A DNA stretch of 64,000 bases from Entomortierella parvispora (lineage: Eukaryota > Mortierellomycota > Mortierellomycetes > Mortierellales > Mortierellaceae): NCBI GenBank assembly GCA_963573315.1, contig OY752141.1:558001-622000 (forward strand), written 5' to 3'. A program made the translations under genes and the position numbers. The notes beneath the pieces were generated by a model that saw only the letters and a list, made by a program, of their open reading frames with translations, was not told the origin of the DNA and did not search any database. This document shows, piece after piece, positions 11,610 through 23,513 of this stretch (position 1 is the stretch's first letter; each line of letters begins with the position of its first letter).

Positions 11610-14600
11610 TTACCTCTTGTTCCATTTGAGGAAGCGAATACCGACCACGACCATGATGATGTTGAAAACCAGGTAAATACACATGATACCTAAGTTTCTC
11701 CATCTGTGTTCAAAGTCCATGTTCAGTCCGTTGTAAAAGTCCTGTCCATACGAGTACTGACAGTAGTGGCAATCTGAAGTTGCATTCAAGTCTTTGAGGT
11801 AACCAGTTGCAGTATCCAAGAATTTGGCTGCGTATTCTCCACAGGTTTGGCCAGGAGGGGTGTTGAAGATTGACCACTCGTCGTTAGCACAGTTAACACG
11901 AACACCGTGCAACTGAGCAGCGACCAGACCTTCGATGACATAGTGGTAAGGATCCAACCAGTACATCCAAGAGCGCCAGAACTTGCTCATCTGGGCGTAA
12001 GGCATCATGACACCGCAGAACAAGTTCAGGGACGAGAAGATGAAGGGGTTCAACAACGCAGCGACTTGGGTCGAGGGCGTCAAGGCAGCAATGACTTGTC
12101 CGAGGGTAATGGCAAAGAGACAGAAGATGATCAACATCAACCAGGTGTAGAACGTGAGGACAGAATCACTAACCAGACCCGTGGTCCAGTAGAAGCAGAC
12201 CATGAACACGGTACCGGCCAAGACGACGTATGGGATCTCGACAATCATGATTGAAGCAGCAAAGGGCTTCCAACCATAGTACTTGCCAGCGAGCTCACGG
12301 TAGAACCATTGACGTTCCATGTGGAAACGAGGCTGCACCATGTTGACCAGCAAAGCGGCCATGACCATGATCTGGAAGATGACAAAGACGCGGGACTGGA
12401 GATCGACCTTTGAAGAGCCCAACTTGTAGAACGAGAATCCGTTCAAGAGAGCAAAGATCACCATCATGAAAATACGGCCAAAGTTGTACTCGGGCAAGCG
12501 CCAGTAAGTGCGGACCATACGACGGAAGACATACTTAAACTGCAAGTTGCCGTCAGAAGCGTACTCGAGAGCGCCATCGACACTAACACCGTGATGGGAC
12601 GTAGGGGCGGCATGGGAAGACGACATGACGTTGGACTTTCGGGTAGCCTTGATAGCAGCAAGAAGATGCTGCTTCTCGGGTGAGGCATCCCAAATCTCGG
12701 GCCAGTTCAAACCAGAATGGCGGGCATTGACAACATCCAAGATGTATTCAGCAGGGTTGGCATCGGGAGCGCAATGAGGGGCACCGTTAGACTCAAAGTA
12801 ACGGATCAACTCCTGGGAGTCATGACCGAGGTCACCAAAGTACACAGTGCGACCACCCTTGGCAAGAAGCAAAAGATCGTCAAAGAAGGCGAACAACTGG
12901 GACGAGGGCTGGTGGATCGTGCACAAAATAGCCTGGCCCTGATCAGTAAGCTTTCGCATGAATCGCATGATGTTGTAAGAAGCCTGGGCATCCAATCCAG
13001 AAGTAGGCTCGTCCAAAAACAACAGCTTTGGCTTAGCAACCAGCTCAACACCGATCGTCAAGCGCTTGCGCTCTTCGACCGAGATACCGAGACCAGACTC
13101 GGTGGTACCAATAACAGCATCGGCAATGTTCTCCATCTCGAGAATGTGAATGATCTCCTCGACATAGGCATCCTTGTCGGCCTCAGAGACGTTCGCGGGC
13201 TGGCGCAAGTAGGCAGAGAACTGAAGAGCCTCGCGGACGGTGGCTTGGGGCACATGGACGTCCAATTGCTCGCAGTATCCAGTCGTACGCTGGAAGTCCA
13301 GACGAAGGGCCTCGCCATCGACCTCGACCGTTCCAGAGATTGTTCCAATGTTTTTGCGCTGGGCGAGGACATCCAAAAGAGTAGTCTTTCCGGCACCAGA
13401 TGATCCCATAAGAGCCGTCATAGTTCCTGGCTTGACAAGGCCTGCAATCTTGGTCAGCAGTTGCTTCTGACCTGAAGGGTCAGCCTTGTAAGGGACAATG
13501 TAATCGAGCTCCTCCCATGCGAAAATGGATCCCTTGGCCATATCCTTGAGCTCGACATTTGATTCGTCCTTTTCGCCACCCTTGTTCTTGACAGCAAGAG
13601 CAGCGGCAGCAGTGGCACCAACACTGTTAACAGTCGAAACCGAAACTGTAGCGGGGTTCTCCTCATCTGCAGGCTTGTTGTTGTCAATCAAAACGGCGCC
13701 CTTCTTAAAGACGTTGGTGGAGAAACCACCCTTACCAAACTCGACGTGCTCGAGAGCGACGCAGGTGATGGTGACAAACAGCAACCAGAACAAAATAACA
13801 GCCAGGATATCGAGTCCCATCTGTGAGGTATCGTAACGGTAAGCAGACATGAGATAATCCGAGCCGTCGACAATGTTGGAGCCAGGGTGAGAACCGGCCA
13901 AGGTGCAGACCTGGTACCTGAGATCGGTGTATGTGGGTCCGTTAGGTATCATGCTAGGGCCAGAGCAATCGAATTTCAATCCATGCATCTCGTTCGAGAT
14001 CAGAGCCTTGAACGCGTACGCCAATGGGTTGATCCAGAAAATCCAAATGAACCAAGGATGCATCGACTGGTAAGGAATCATATAGCCAGAGTACAAGATC
14101 AGAGCCAACAGGATCAAACCCGAGTTTCTTGAGGCAGCATCAAAAGTGGAGGAGACGGCAGCCCACATTCGGAAGAAGGCCGTCATACACATGGCACAAA
14201 TGAACAGAATCACACAGAAGAGAAGCCATTTGACGAATGTTCGCTGCAAACCGGCCATAAAGTAGAGGACGACAGAGAAGAGCAAGATCTGGACAACGAC
14301 CAAAGGAATGTCGACACAGATCTGGGAAATTGCAAACGCAGCCGGGCGGTACATGGCGAACCCCTTGTGTTTATACAAGATGGGACGACCTTGCATGGCC
14401 ATGGGCAATTCAGCTTGAGAGATCAAGGCGTTGAAGAGCAGAGCAAAGAACAAGACACCTCCACGGGTGAAGGCGCCTCCGGCAGACATTGGCAACAATA
14501 GGAAAACGGATCCGACAATAATGGCCTTGATCACGTTCGAGGCGTAACGGGAAACGACCGAGGTCATATCTCCCCTAGTCAACTGGAACTGACGGACAGT

Positions 14601-16387
14601 CAATGCCTTGACCTGACCAACAAAGTTGATCGTATAGGGGTTCTCGACCGATACGTGCTTTTGCTTTGTCTGCTTGGTCGCATCTTTGAAGTCCTCAATC
14701 GAGTGGACCTCCTTCTGATACTCGATGCGTTGCTTCTCCTGGAGGGAGTAGAAGGCGGAGGCCTTAAACGTGTCCTCAAACTCTTTGGGCGTGCGGGGAA
14801 CACGACCTTCGAATCCGGGACGGGGGCGACGCTCGTTAGGATCGGTGATGGCAGTCAAGAAATCAGCGGTGGTCTGACGAGCAGGACACTCGAAACCGAG
14901 GTCGATAAAGTACTGACGAGCCTCGTTGGCGGGTCCAAAGTAGATTGAGCGACCCTCATAGAGGAGGATGGTCTTGTCAAATAGGTCGTAAATGTTCTCA
15001 GACTAGAAGCCAAGTAAAAGGGCAGTGCAGTAGAAATATTGATGAGTAAACACGCTTTGAAAAATAACAAACGAAGTTTTGTATCATGGCTCAGAATGTT
15101 ACTTACAGCCTGGTAGATGGTGACAATGGTGGCCTTCTTCAACAAGTTGGTCTGAACACGAAGGGACTTTGCGTAGTCCAAGGCCGAGGAAGCGTCGAGA
15201 CCACGGGTGGATCCATCCCACATGTTGACACTGGATCGGGTGGCCATCTGCTCAGCGATGGAAAGACGCTTGCGCTCACCACCAGAGATACCACGGATGA
15301 AGGCGTTACCGACGACAGTCTCTACCTGCTTGGTGAGACCATACATCTTCGTGAGGACATCAAGGAACTCTGAAACGAATTCCTTGCGATGGTTCTGGAG
15401 GCGCTTGCTTGGGGTCTTTGTCTTGAGCGCCATCTCGAGCGTCTGACGCACGGTCAAGGTAGGATAATGAAAGTCGTCTAAAAAAGGAAAGCAATTGAGA
15501 AAACAAATGTCAGCGCCAGGACGTTTTTGAACCGGGAGATCGTTGTCCCTCCTGAACCCAGGTTACAAATAGGTAGCATGTTCAGGTTTGTTCGTACCTT
15601 CCTGATTATACAAGACCTCACCGCGGTGATGCTTAATAATGTCCTCCGAGCTGAAGGGTCCAAACGTAACCTCGCCTGTGACCTGCTTGTAGTTTTTGGT
15701 ATCGTTAGCCAAGACTCGAAGCAAGGTTGAACAACCAGCTCCAGGGCGACCCAAGACCAAGATCATCTCGCCATCTCGACAGAATCCGTTCATGGGGTGG
15801 ATGATCGTCTTTGTAATCGTCTTTGGTTGCTTGGGTCCACGGGAGAAGATCAACTTGCCCCAGAAGAAGGGGTTAATCAAGTTGGAAAGGCCAATGAAGG
15901 GATCCGCGAACGTGGAGATATATTGAGCACCAATACCTTCACCCAGGACCTCGAGGTTCTCCCAGATGACACCCAAGTTGCGATGCTTGATACCAGCCTC
16001 TTGAGCACGAGGCATCACGTTCTGCAGGTATTCTGTCAAGTCAAAGTCACCCCCGAAGCCATCATCGGGTCCCTTCTCGCCAGAGATGACGCGGTAAAGG
16101 GAGGAGCGCTTGGTAAGTTGACGTTCCAACTTCTTGAAACTTTTCTCGGCGCCAGCAACGTCAACCTTTGAAGGCCCTTCACCCCAACGACCGGCGATGG
16201 CTTCCTCATACGTTCCTTGCTCAGAGGTGTCTTCATCGTCTTCATCGATTTCTTGTTTTTCGTTTTCAAGACCAGAGATGATGGTCTCTTGTTGTGTTTG
16301 ACGCGGTTGTAATTGTGAAGGGTTGCGCAAGATGCCGGCCGACTTGGGCGCTGCATCCCCCAAGGTGACCTCACTTGGGTTCGACAT
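11610..16387 (-). CDS. PDR-type full-length ABCG transporter
   Basis: Plasma-membrane ATP-driven efflux pump of the pleiotropic drug resistance family. Three exons, 15598-16387, 15107-15477 and 11610-15002, join in phase to 1517 aa, close to yeast Pdr5. The topology is (NBD-TMD)x2. NBD1 has a Cys-type Walker A (GRPGAGCSTLL, about 213), an intact signature ISGGERKRLS (about 327) and a weak Walker B (MWDGSTRGLDA). NBD2 has a canonical Walker A (GSSGAGKTTLL, about 919), a degenerate signature ISVEERKRLT (about 1026) and a full Walker B (LLFLDEPTSGLDA). This complementary degeneracy is the hallmark of fungal PDR pumps, leaving one canonical ATP site. The N-terminal 150 residues are hydrophilic, and the two hydrophobic halves lie near 470-780 and 1200-1510. 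The substrate cannot be told from sequence. It could equally be named CDR-like. Confidence 0.95.
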
Positions 16388-16420
16388 AGGGTGGCGGAGT
16401 GGGGAGGAGGGAAGGGTATG

Positions 16421-16649
16421 ATCTATTTTCCAGTGAGCAGTGGAACAGTGGAGTAAGTAAATGGGAGCAATTGCACACTCTTGTTGAAGGAAGGGGTTAT
16501 AGTGGCGAATGGGTTGAGAGTGGAGCAGGCGAATAAAAGTAGGATGAGATTGGAGAGAAGTTATATAAGGCCGAAAGGAGAAGAGAAGAGAGGATAACGA
16601 TCGGCGATTGAAGGGGGAGAAGGAATGAAAAGTAAACGAGACTACTCAC
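16421..16649 (-). other. possible 5' UTR intron of the ABC transporter gene
   Basis: On the minus strand a good donor (GGAG|GTGAGT) at 16649 and an acceptor (AAAATAG|ATC) at about 16421 lie between the TATA box and the start codon. This is inference from splice motifs only. Confidence 0.4.
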
Positions 16650-16752
16650 CTCCAAAACTCGACGAGTTGAACGTTGGATCACACAAATAACTGAAGCGAG
16701 GATAGAGGAAAGTGGATTGCTAAGACAAACTGGGGGATGGACTGGGGGCAAC

Positions 16753-16760
16753 CTTTTATA
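16753..16760 (-). promoter_or_regulatory. TATA box of the ABC transporter gene
   Basis: TATAAAAG reads on the minus strand 366 bp upstream of the start codon. The distance fits if the leader contains the proposed intron. A second TATA-like site (TTATATAA) lies at 16561-16568. Confidence 0.5.
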
Positions 16761-16829
16761 AAAAAAAGCAGAGACAGTGATAAGGGTTGGACTTTTGTGA
16801 ACGAGGAAGGGGCCAAAGTGAATTAGCAA

Positions 16830-19742
16830 TCAATGGATCAGTGTTGGGTGCAAACAAGTTGTTTGCCGGGTGTGGCGGGACGGAAGCTGAAGGGAAAGAT
16901 CGCCGAGAGACAGGCAGTTGTCAGAACAGAGATTATTTGGATTTCTAGTTATCTCGATCCACATGCCTTCAGCACTCCTTGAACCTCGATTTCAGCTGTT
17001 TCTCACTCATCGAGGATGAAGGTACTGTTAGAACCCCTGTCCGCCATAGGAGAGCCAGGAGGCAGCGGGAGCGACATGTCGACAATATGACTGGAAGATG
17101 TGGCAGTCAGACCCTTATCGACAACAGAAGTGGAACTATTAGAGTCGTTGAGGCGGGCCAGTGTGTTCACCGTCTCATCTACTCCACAACAATAGCATTC
17201 AACTCGACCCTTCCTCTTGCCCTCGGTGCAGTTTATCCTGAGGGACATACTGATAACCCTCCTCGACCATACAAAGTTGGACGACGGGCACGCACATGCG
17301 CCATGGGCTGACTGAGAGAATAATATTAGCTGGATAATAACCCTACTTCATTGGGCGCACGGGTCGATGTGTGGCCTGATGAGCTCAAAAAAAGGCGAAA
17401 GGGAAGAGGGTGGCTCGCTTCAAGATTTCACCATTTGCCCAGGTCTTTAGGCCAATATCGCCACTCTCGTCCCAGTTGTCAATACAATAGGCACACCTTT
17501 TCTTCCTGTTCTCTATTCTCCTACCTGCCATCGCATCATCCTGTCGACGACCCCCTGCCTCACGTTGGACCTGCGTCAGAAGACAAAAAAGTAAGAGTAG
17601 CAGTAACAAACCTGTGGGTACAGGTACACACGAGCCGATCAATTGAATTGAATCGGGCATGAATTGCGGAGAGTTTTTATTTTCTTTCATTCTCCCTCGC
17701 TTCTCGAGAATCTGGTCTGCACAAAACAACAAACCAAACGCGCCTCTTGCACCCCTATTTCCTGGCAAAACGTTTTCCAGGGAAATTGTAATGGAGTGGC
17801 TCTCACTCATCATCAGTTTTGTGTTCGGGTCCACAGAGCATGCAAACAACCAACACCGTAATCTATTCCTGTGCTTCCAGAGTAAGAAACAACAAGTCGT
17901 CAGTGTGTTTCCTCCGTTTCGTAACGGCTTGTTTTTGTGTGCGGTGTTCACTTCTCTGCTGAAAGTATTTCCATGTCATGCTCGTTTGTTTAAAACGCTG
18001 TCATCCATCCATTCCTGCTCGTGAACGAGCTTCTTCATGTTTTGAACCGCGCTCGTCCTACAAAAACAGTGTCACAAAGTAATGTCAAAGATCACCAAGA
18101 TGACGTCTGCATGGTTCAAGCTGCTTCCTTCCAGTCCTCAATGAATCGTGTGCACCATCACCATCCTCAGGCCTCATCCTTGACCTCACGAAAAGATCTT
18201 GTTTTTTTCAACAGGGAAGTGAGATCAGTTGGTAAAAATATAGTCGACTCGTACACGTACTCGACTCCATCATTGGGGAAAAAGAATCACCGAAAAAAGA
18301 AACCACATGCAGGACTTCTGGTGTCATCGAGAAGGGAGAGAGCGTGGAAGCAGGGGAAGTCACAAGTTTTGGACAGGGGTGTCGTCTCGAATGGGTGTCG
18401 GGTGTGGAACAGCCAGAGTCGCGCAGTCAAGTTCGACAAAACGATTACCCACGCAGAGAAAAGCGAGGACCTCATCTACCCTCTTCTCTCTGTGCATGGT
18501 TTCCTTTCCAAGGTTGAGGAGAAAAAAAAAAAAAAAAGGCAATGTTGGAGAGAGAGAGGTGTCTCACACCCAAACCGGCTTTGACGCAAACCAGTTTCTT
18601 GCGAGCTAAAAATCTTTCGGTATCTCCAGTCTCCGACGTGAGAAAACCTGTTTGAAGCATCCGTGCATTCCGGTTCCGACTGTATTACATATTACGTTTT
18701 GCCACCAAGCAAAGTTGACCCGAGGATCAGTTGGATCGGGCTCACGAGAAGACAAGGGCCCATCTCCTTTACTGGCTAACTGACAGCCACGAGACAGTAC
18801 CGCTACTACTGAGGCCGTTCTCCCATAGCACAGCCTGACCAAATCACTTTTGGTTTCTTTCTGTTTGCAGCCTCATTGGAACAGCCATCCTGTATTCATT
18901 GCCAATGCTTAGAAAACATCGGGCAAGACCTCAGCCGAGGAGGTAAACAATGAGTGTCAGCATTGACATCTCAAGAGGGAATACAAACTGACAATACCTA
19001 GATCACTCATATTTTCCTCACTTGCTCTTGTTTGACCTGCAGATCCTTTGACGGACTCCTTCTTTATCGCTGCACCTTGCAATCTGCACAGCGCATCTGT
19101 ACAGTAAAAAGGTAGAGACGACGCGCGGAGGATTGGTTCATTACCACTCGCCCCTTTGCCACCAATCGGCCTAGTGCTTGTACGTAAAGGCGATTTCCGT
19201 ACGCTGCATCCTCATTCGGCGAGCCGGACGAGCGAGACCTGTCCAGTCGCTGGAGATCACCCCAGAGCGAGGAAGCAAAAGAGTCTTCTATTCTTGCAAG
19301 GGACCTAATCCTGGTATTACTGAGACTCTGAAGAACGTGGTTACCAAGAATACCACCTATCGCTAGGCTGCCCTGTTTGTAATCTGACACAGATCTGCCG
19401 CCCTCTAATTGTCTCTTATACATTCTGCCTTTCAAGCTTCCCGGCCTTCCAATCGTTCCTGGATCGACGCACATGGCTTGACAAACTGAAGATCTAACAG
19501 GCTACAAGAACTTTATTGAAGTTTCATGGGCTCTTGAGTCCTGGTCCCTGAACCGGGGTCCTTAGAGTGCTTCGCGGGGTACAAGAGGAAGATGGAAGAC
19601 AGGGAAACTCGGGAACAAACGGCTCATTGCCCGGTCCACACAGCCAACCCTCCGCCTAGGCATGGTGTGTGCTTGACCTTGTTTTGTCCCGGGGCACCGC
19701 AGCTTCATTGGTGAAGAGTTTCAAAACTAGCAAAAAAAAAAG
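16830..19742. other. gene-poor stretch of about 2.9 kb
   Basis: No recognised gene, RNA or transposon. It contains several unremarkable open frames, including overlapping ones on both strands at 19064-19474 and 19178-19366 whose products match no family I know. An A run lies at 18523-18538. A noncoding transcript or decayed mobile DNA cannot be excluded. Confidence 0.5.
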
Positions 19743-19748
19743 TATAAA
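19743..19748 (+). promoter_or_regulatory. TATA box of the first barwin/expansin-like gene
   Basis: TATAAA lies 112 bp upstream of the start codon at 19860, after an A run and before a pyrimidine-rich leader, the usual layout for a highly expressed fungal gene. Confidence 0.6.
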
Positions 19749-19859
19749 GACCATCGAAGATCCTTCCTCTTTTTTTTCTTTTTTTCTACAAAGCCCTCAT
19801 TCTCCCACAAATCCTCCTTCCACCCCTACTCTTTTGATATCTTTCTAAATTCATTCAAC

Positions 19860-20405
19860 ATGGTCAAGATTACCTCCTTCATCGTCGCCATTGCCACTAC
19901 CATGGTCGCCACCATGGCTGCCCCCGTGTCCTGTGTCAACGACACCGCCGTCGCCATCCCCTCCTCTCCTACCGAGACGAACACGACCGTTGTCGATACC
20001 TTGCCTATCCAATCCAAGTCTTCCTCCAATGACAAGTCTGAGCCCACGGTTGGCATCAGTGGTGACACTGATCCTTTCTCAACCTCAATCCGCCACCAAG
20101 GCAAGGCCACCTGGTTCACTCATCATTACGGTGCCTGCAACTACTACTGGGATGGATACAAAGAGCCAGTCGTGGCTTTGAACGCCCATCAGATGGGCAT
20201 CATGTCCTGGGGTAACCCCGTCTGCAACCGTCAAGTTCGCATCACCAACAATGACCATCCTGATAGATCTGTCATCGCCAGAGTCGTGGACAAGTGCCCC
20301 GGTGATGAATGTGCCTGGGGTTCATTGGATTTGAGTCCCTTTGCTTTCAAGCAGCTGGGACACTTGGATATCGGCATCTTGAATATCACCTGGAGCTACG
20401 TTTAA
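19860..20405 (+). CDS. secreted double-psi beta-barrel (RlpA/expansin/barwin-like) protein
   Basis: 181 aa in a single exon. The first 20 or so residues (MVKITSFIVAIATTMVATMA) form a signal peptide. A Ser/Thr-rich linker (about 25-78) with possible O-glycosylation follows, then a double-psi beta-barrel domain at about 80-181. The domain shows GKATWFTHHYGACNYYW, then ALNAHQMG, NPVCNRQVRITN, and VIARVVDKCPGDECAWGSLDLSPFAF. The Asp of VVDKCPGC-like motifs and the SLDLSPxAF segment are the features shared with expansin-like and RlpA-like folds. The role is probably cell-wall association or carbohydrate binding; most such fungal proteins have no proven enzyme activity. AATAAA at 20496-20501 may be its polyadenylation signal. 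It is a paralogue in fold of the gene at 41621. Confidence 0.85.
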   Translation: MVKITSFIVAIATTMVATMAAPVSCVNDTAVAIPSSPTETNTTVVDTLPIQSKSSSNDKSEPTVGISGDTDPFSTSIRHQGKATWFTHHYGACNYYWDGYKEPVVALNAHQMGIMSWGNPVCNRQVRITNNDHPDRSVIARVVDKCPGDECAWGSLDLSPFAFKQLGHLDIGILNITWSYV

Positions 20406-20666
20406 AGCACAGGAACTCCTTCCTCTTTCTTCACATTATAGATATACCAGGTCCTCTGACTTCATTAAAGGAAGATCCATCGTCCTTCAATGGCAAATAA
20501 ACAACATTGCAAACAAAACCTCTCAGTTTTAATTTCCTATTTACAAAGCAAATTCTCTTCTTCTTGTCAATCATTACGATCTCTCACAAAAAGAAGTTAT
20601 CTGTGTTCTTCAAAGTCTCCTCCTACGAGCAAAACAACCTTGGTTCTCTCTCAGCAAAAAGGGATT

Positions 20667-23513
20667 TTAGAACCAGAGCAACTCGCTGTAGTGGGGGATG
20701 GGGTAGTATTTGTCGGCAGTCAAAACTTCCAACTTGTCGGCGATGGCACGGGCAGCACTCAAGGCAGGGGCGATCTTGGCGTCTGCGTACTTGGCCTCCT
20801 GCACTGGGTCATCGACAATATGGTGCATATCATGAACAACCTTATCCAAGTTTGTAATGGTCGCCTGGAGCTCCTTGACCACAGGTGTCAAGGCCCGGAG
20901 GGTAGCCAACTCGGGGCTGTCTCCCTCACCCGCAATGCCGTTCAACAACTGCACAGTCTGAGCCAACGATCCACGGTACTCAAAGGCAGCAGGCAAGATT
21001 TGAGAGGCGAGCAAGGTGCGGAGGGTGTTGGCCTCCACCAACAGATCCTTGGCGTAACGCTCCTGAAGAATCAAATGACGCGACTGCAACTCCGAGGCCG
21101 TGAAGATTCCTTGGCGAGTCAACATGTCGGCGTGAATGGGGTTCAGGAGCTGCTCAAAGGCCTCGGGACTGGTCTTGATGTTGGGAAGACCACGCTTCTC
21201 GGCCTCTTGGATCCAGGCCTCAGAGTAACCATCGCCCTCAAAGCGGACAGCCTTGGTCGAAGCAATGAACTTCTTGATGACTGTAATCTTGTCGGCATCC
21301 GAGGGGTAAGGACGATCACCCATCTGCACACGGAGGGCCTGGGTAACATCCTGGAGGGCCGAGGCGACAGCAGCGTTCAAAATCGTGACAGGGAAAGCTG
21401 GCGACTGCTTGGAGCCAACAGCACGGAACTCAAACTTGTTACCAGTAAAGGCGAAAGGAGAGGTGCGGTTACGATCCGTCAAATCTCGCGAAATGTCGGG
21501 GAGAGAAGCAACCTTGACATCAAGGACAGTTCCGCCCAACTTGATGGACTGGATCTCGGGAACAGAAAAGTTCTTGATGGGACGCGACTCCTCGATCGAG
21601 TTCAAGACCTCAGTCAAGTGCTCACCCAAGAAGACAGAGACAATCATGGGAGGAGCCTCGCACGCGCCAAGACGATGCTCGTTTGAGGACGACGCAATAG
21701 AGGTACGCAAAAGTCCGCCGTGAACCTGGACGGCGTGGAGGACAGCGACGAGCACGAGCAAGAAGCGGTAGTTGGTCTCGGGCTTCACAGTGGGGTCGAG
21801 CAAGTTCTCGCCACGATCCGTGGACATGGACCAGTTGCAATGCTTTCCAGATCCATTGACGCCCTTGAAGGGCTTCTCGTGGAACAAAACCTTCAGCTTG
21901 TTCTTGTGTGCGACCTTGGAGAGGACGTCCATTGTCAACAGGTTGTGATCAACAGCCAAGGAAGCCTCCTCAAAGATTGGCGCCAACTCGAACTGCTGAG
22001 GTGCGACCTCATTGTGACGAGTCTTGACGGGAACACCAAGACGGAAGAGCTCCAGCTCGGCCTCAGACATGGTGGCCATAACCTTGGAGGGAATGCGACC
22101 AAAGTAATGGTCCTCCATCTGCTGATGCTTGGGAGGCAAGTTACCAACCAAAGTACGGCCAGTATGCTTGAGATCAGGGCGGAGAGAATAGAGGGATCGA
22201 TCGACCAAGAAATATTCTTGCTCAGTTCCAAGGGTGGTGTAGACATGGGAGGTGCGGGGCTGAGCTCCAACTGGGACTGGGTCAATCAAGTTCAAGAGCT
22301 CACAAGCAGCCTTCGCAATCTGGTTGGTCGAACGAAGAAGAACAGTCTTCTCATCGAGGGCATCTCCATTGTAGGAAATGAAAACCGAGGGAATGTAAAG
22401 AACCGAGGTGCCATGGGGTCCCTGCTGGATGAACATTGGCGAAGTAGTGTCCCAGACGGTGTAACCGCGAGCCTCGAAGGTGGTTCGCATTCCTCCCGAG
22501 GGGAACGATGACGCATCGGGCTCGGCCTGGAGCAACTGCGAGCCGGAGAAGGCGTCAATGGCAGTAACCTAGTACGAAAGAATTGTAAAAAGACCACCGT
22601 GACACTAAGTAAACCAAATGTCTTTCATCAAATAACTATCAAGGATGCCGAGATCTCGTTTGCCCTGAACGCATCGTCAGAGGTCGTTATCTCCAATGAA
22701 GACTTTTGTCACGAGTGTGCTCAGCGATTGTTGGAAAAAAACAAAGAGCACCGTTTTCTGTGATTCGCTGTAGTCGTTGCTGTTGATTGCGATGTTGACA
22801 ATGATAAACACCACATGAAAAGGCAGCACATGGCAAAGAACCACCGCAAAGAGTCAAAACGTCGAAAGTGCCCCTGTCCTGCCTTCGCCAATTGTCCGGG
22901 CAGGGAACATGGACCGCTGCACTACCAAGACTGTGCGTGCATGATCAGGATGCACCCTTGTCCGCCTTGACCACCAAATTTTCTCTCCCCATCCTTTTTT
23001 GATTCTCCTTCCCACGACTCCTTGTGCATGTGTACGTCCTGAATCACTTCTCCCTCTTTTTTTTTTTCTCATGGCTTTTGTGTCAGGGGTGGTCCTTTGT
23101 GGAGTATTTTTCCTTCAGGTCGTGTTCGAGACTCTTACCTCTTCACCGTTGGCAGTGAAACTCGACTTCAACGAGAGGAAAGCATCATGCTTCTCGGCAG
23201 TAGATCCGGTCTGAGGTTGGAACCAGTGAGTGAAGTGGGTGGCACCACGATCCATGGCCCAGATGCGGACGGCGTGAGCGATTGCATCAGCAGTGGACTT
23301 GTCCAAGGCCTGACGGCCACGCATCTGCTTGAGGAACGAGGCATAAGCGGGCTTGGGCAGGACCTTGGCAATCTGCTGGAGATGGAAGACATTTTCACCA
23401 AAGATTTCCGAGGTGTAGTAGGGTTTGCCATCGGGTCTCTTGGGGTACTCGATGCTGCGAGTAGGTCGGTTGATGTTGTCCTTGAGGGACTCGATACGGG
23501 CCTGGTTTGCCAT
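20667..23513 (-). CDS. type III glutamine synthetase (GSIII)
   Basis: Forms glutamine from glutamate, ammonia and ATP. Two exons, 23139-23513 and 20667-22568, join in phase to 758 aa, far longer than the usual eukaryotic GSII (about 350-380 aa) and close to GSIII length. Diagnostic pieces are the N-terminal VFGE/IFGENVF-like segment, DRGATHFTHWFQP, GGMRTTFEARGYTVWD, LGTEQEYFLVD, KTRHNEVAPQQFELAPIFEEA and KGVNGSGKHCNWSMST, in that order, followed by the long C-terminal helical region seen only in GSIII. All catalytic regions I can identify are intact. The 570-bp intron is unusually long for this window and holds no coding signal I can see. Fungi are normally described as using GSII, so the class is notable. 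The start ATG at 23513 gives the expected N-terminus. Confidence 0.93.

Noticed and set aside
12717-13403. 228-codon plus-strand open frame
   Set aside because: It is antisense to the second nucleotide-binding domain of the ABC transporter.
20490-21686. 398-codon plus-strand open frame
   Set aside because: It lies opposite the GSIII coding exon, has no family motif, and is a by-product of codon bias on the other strand.
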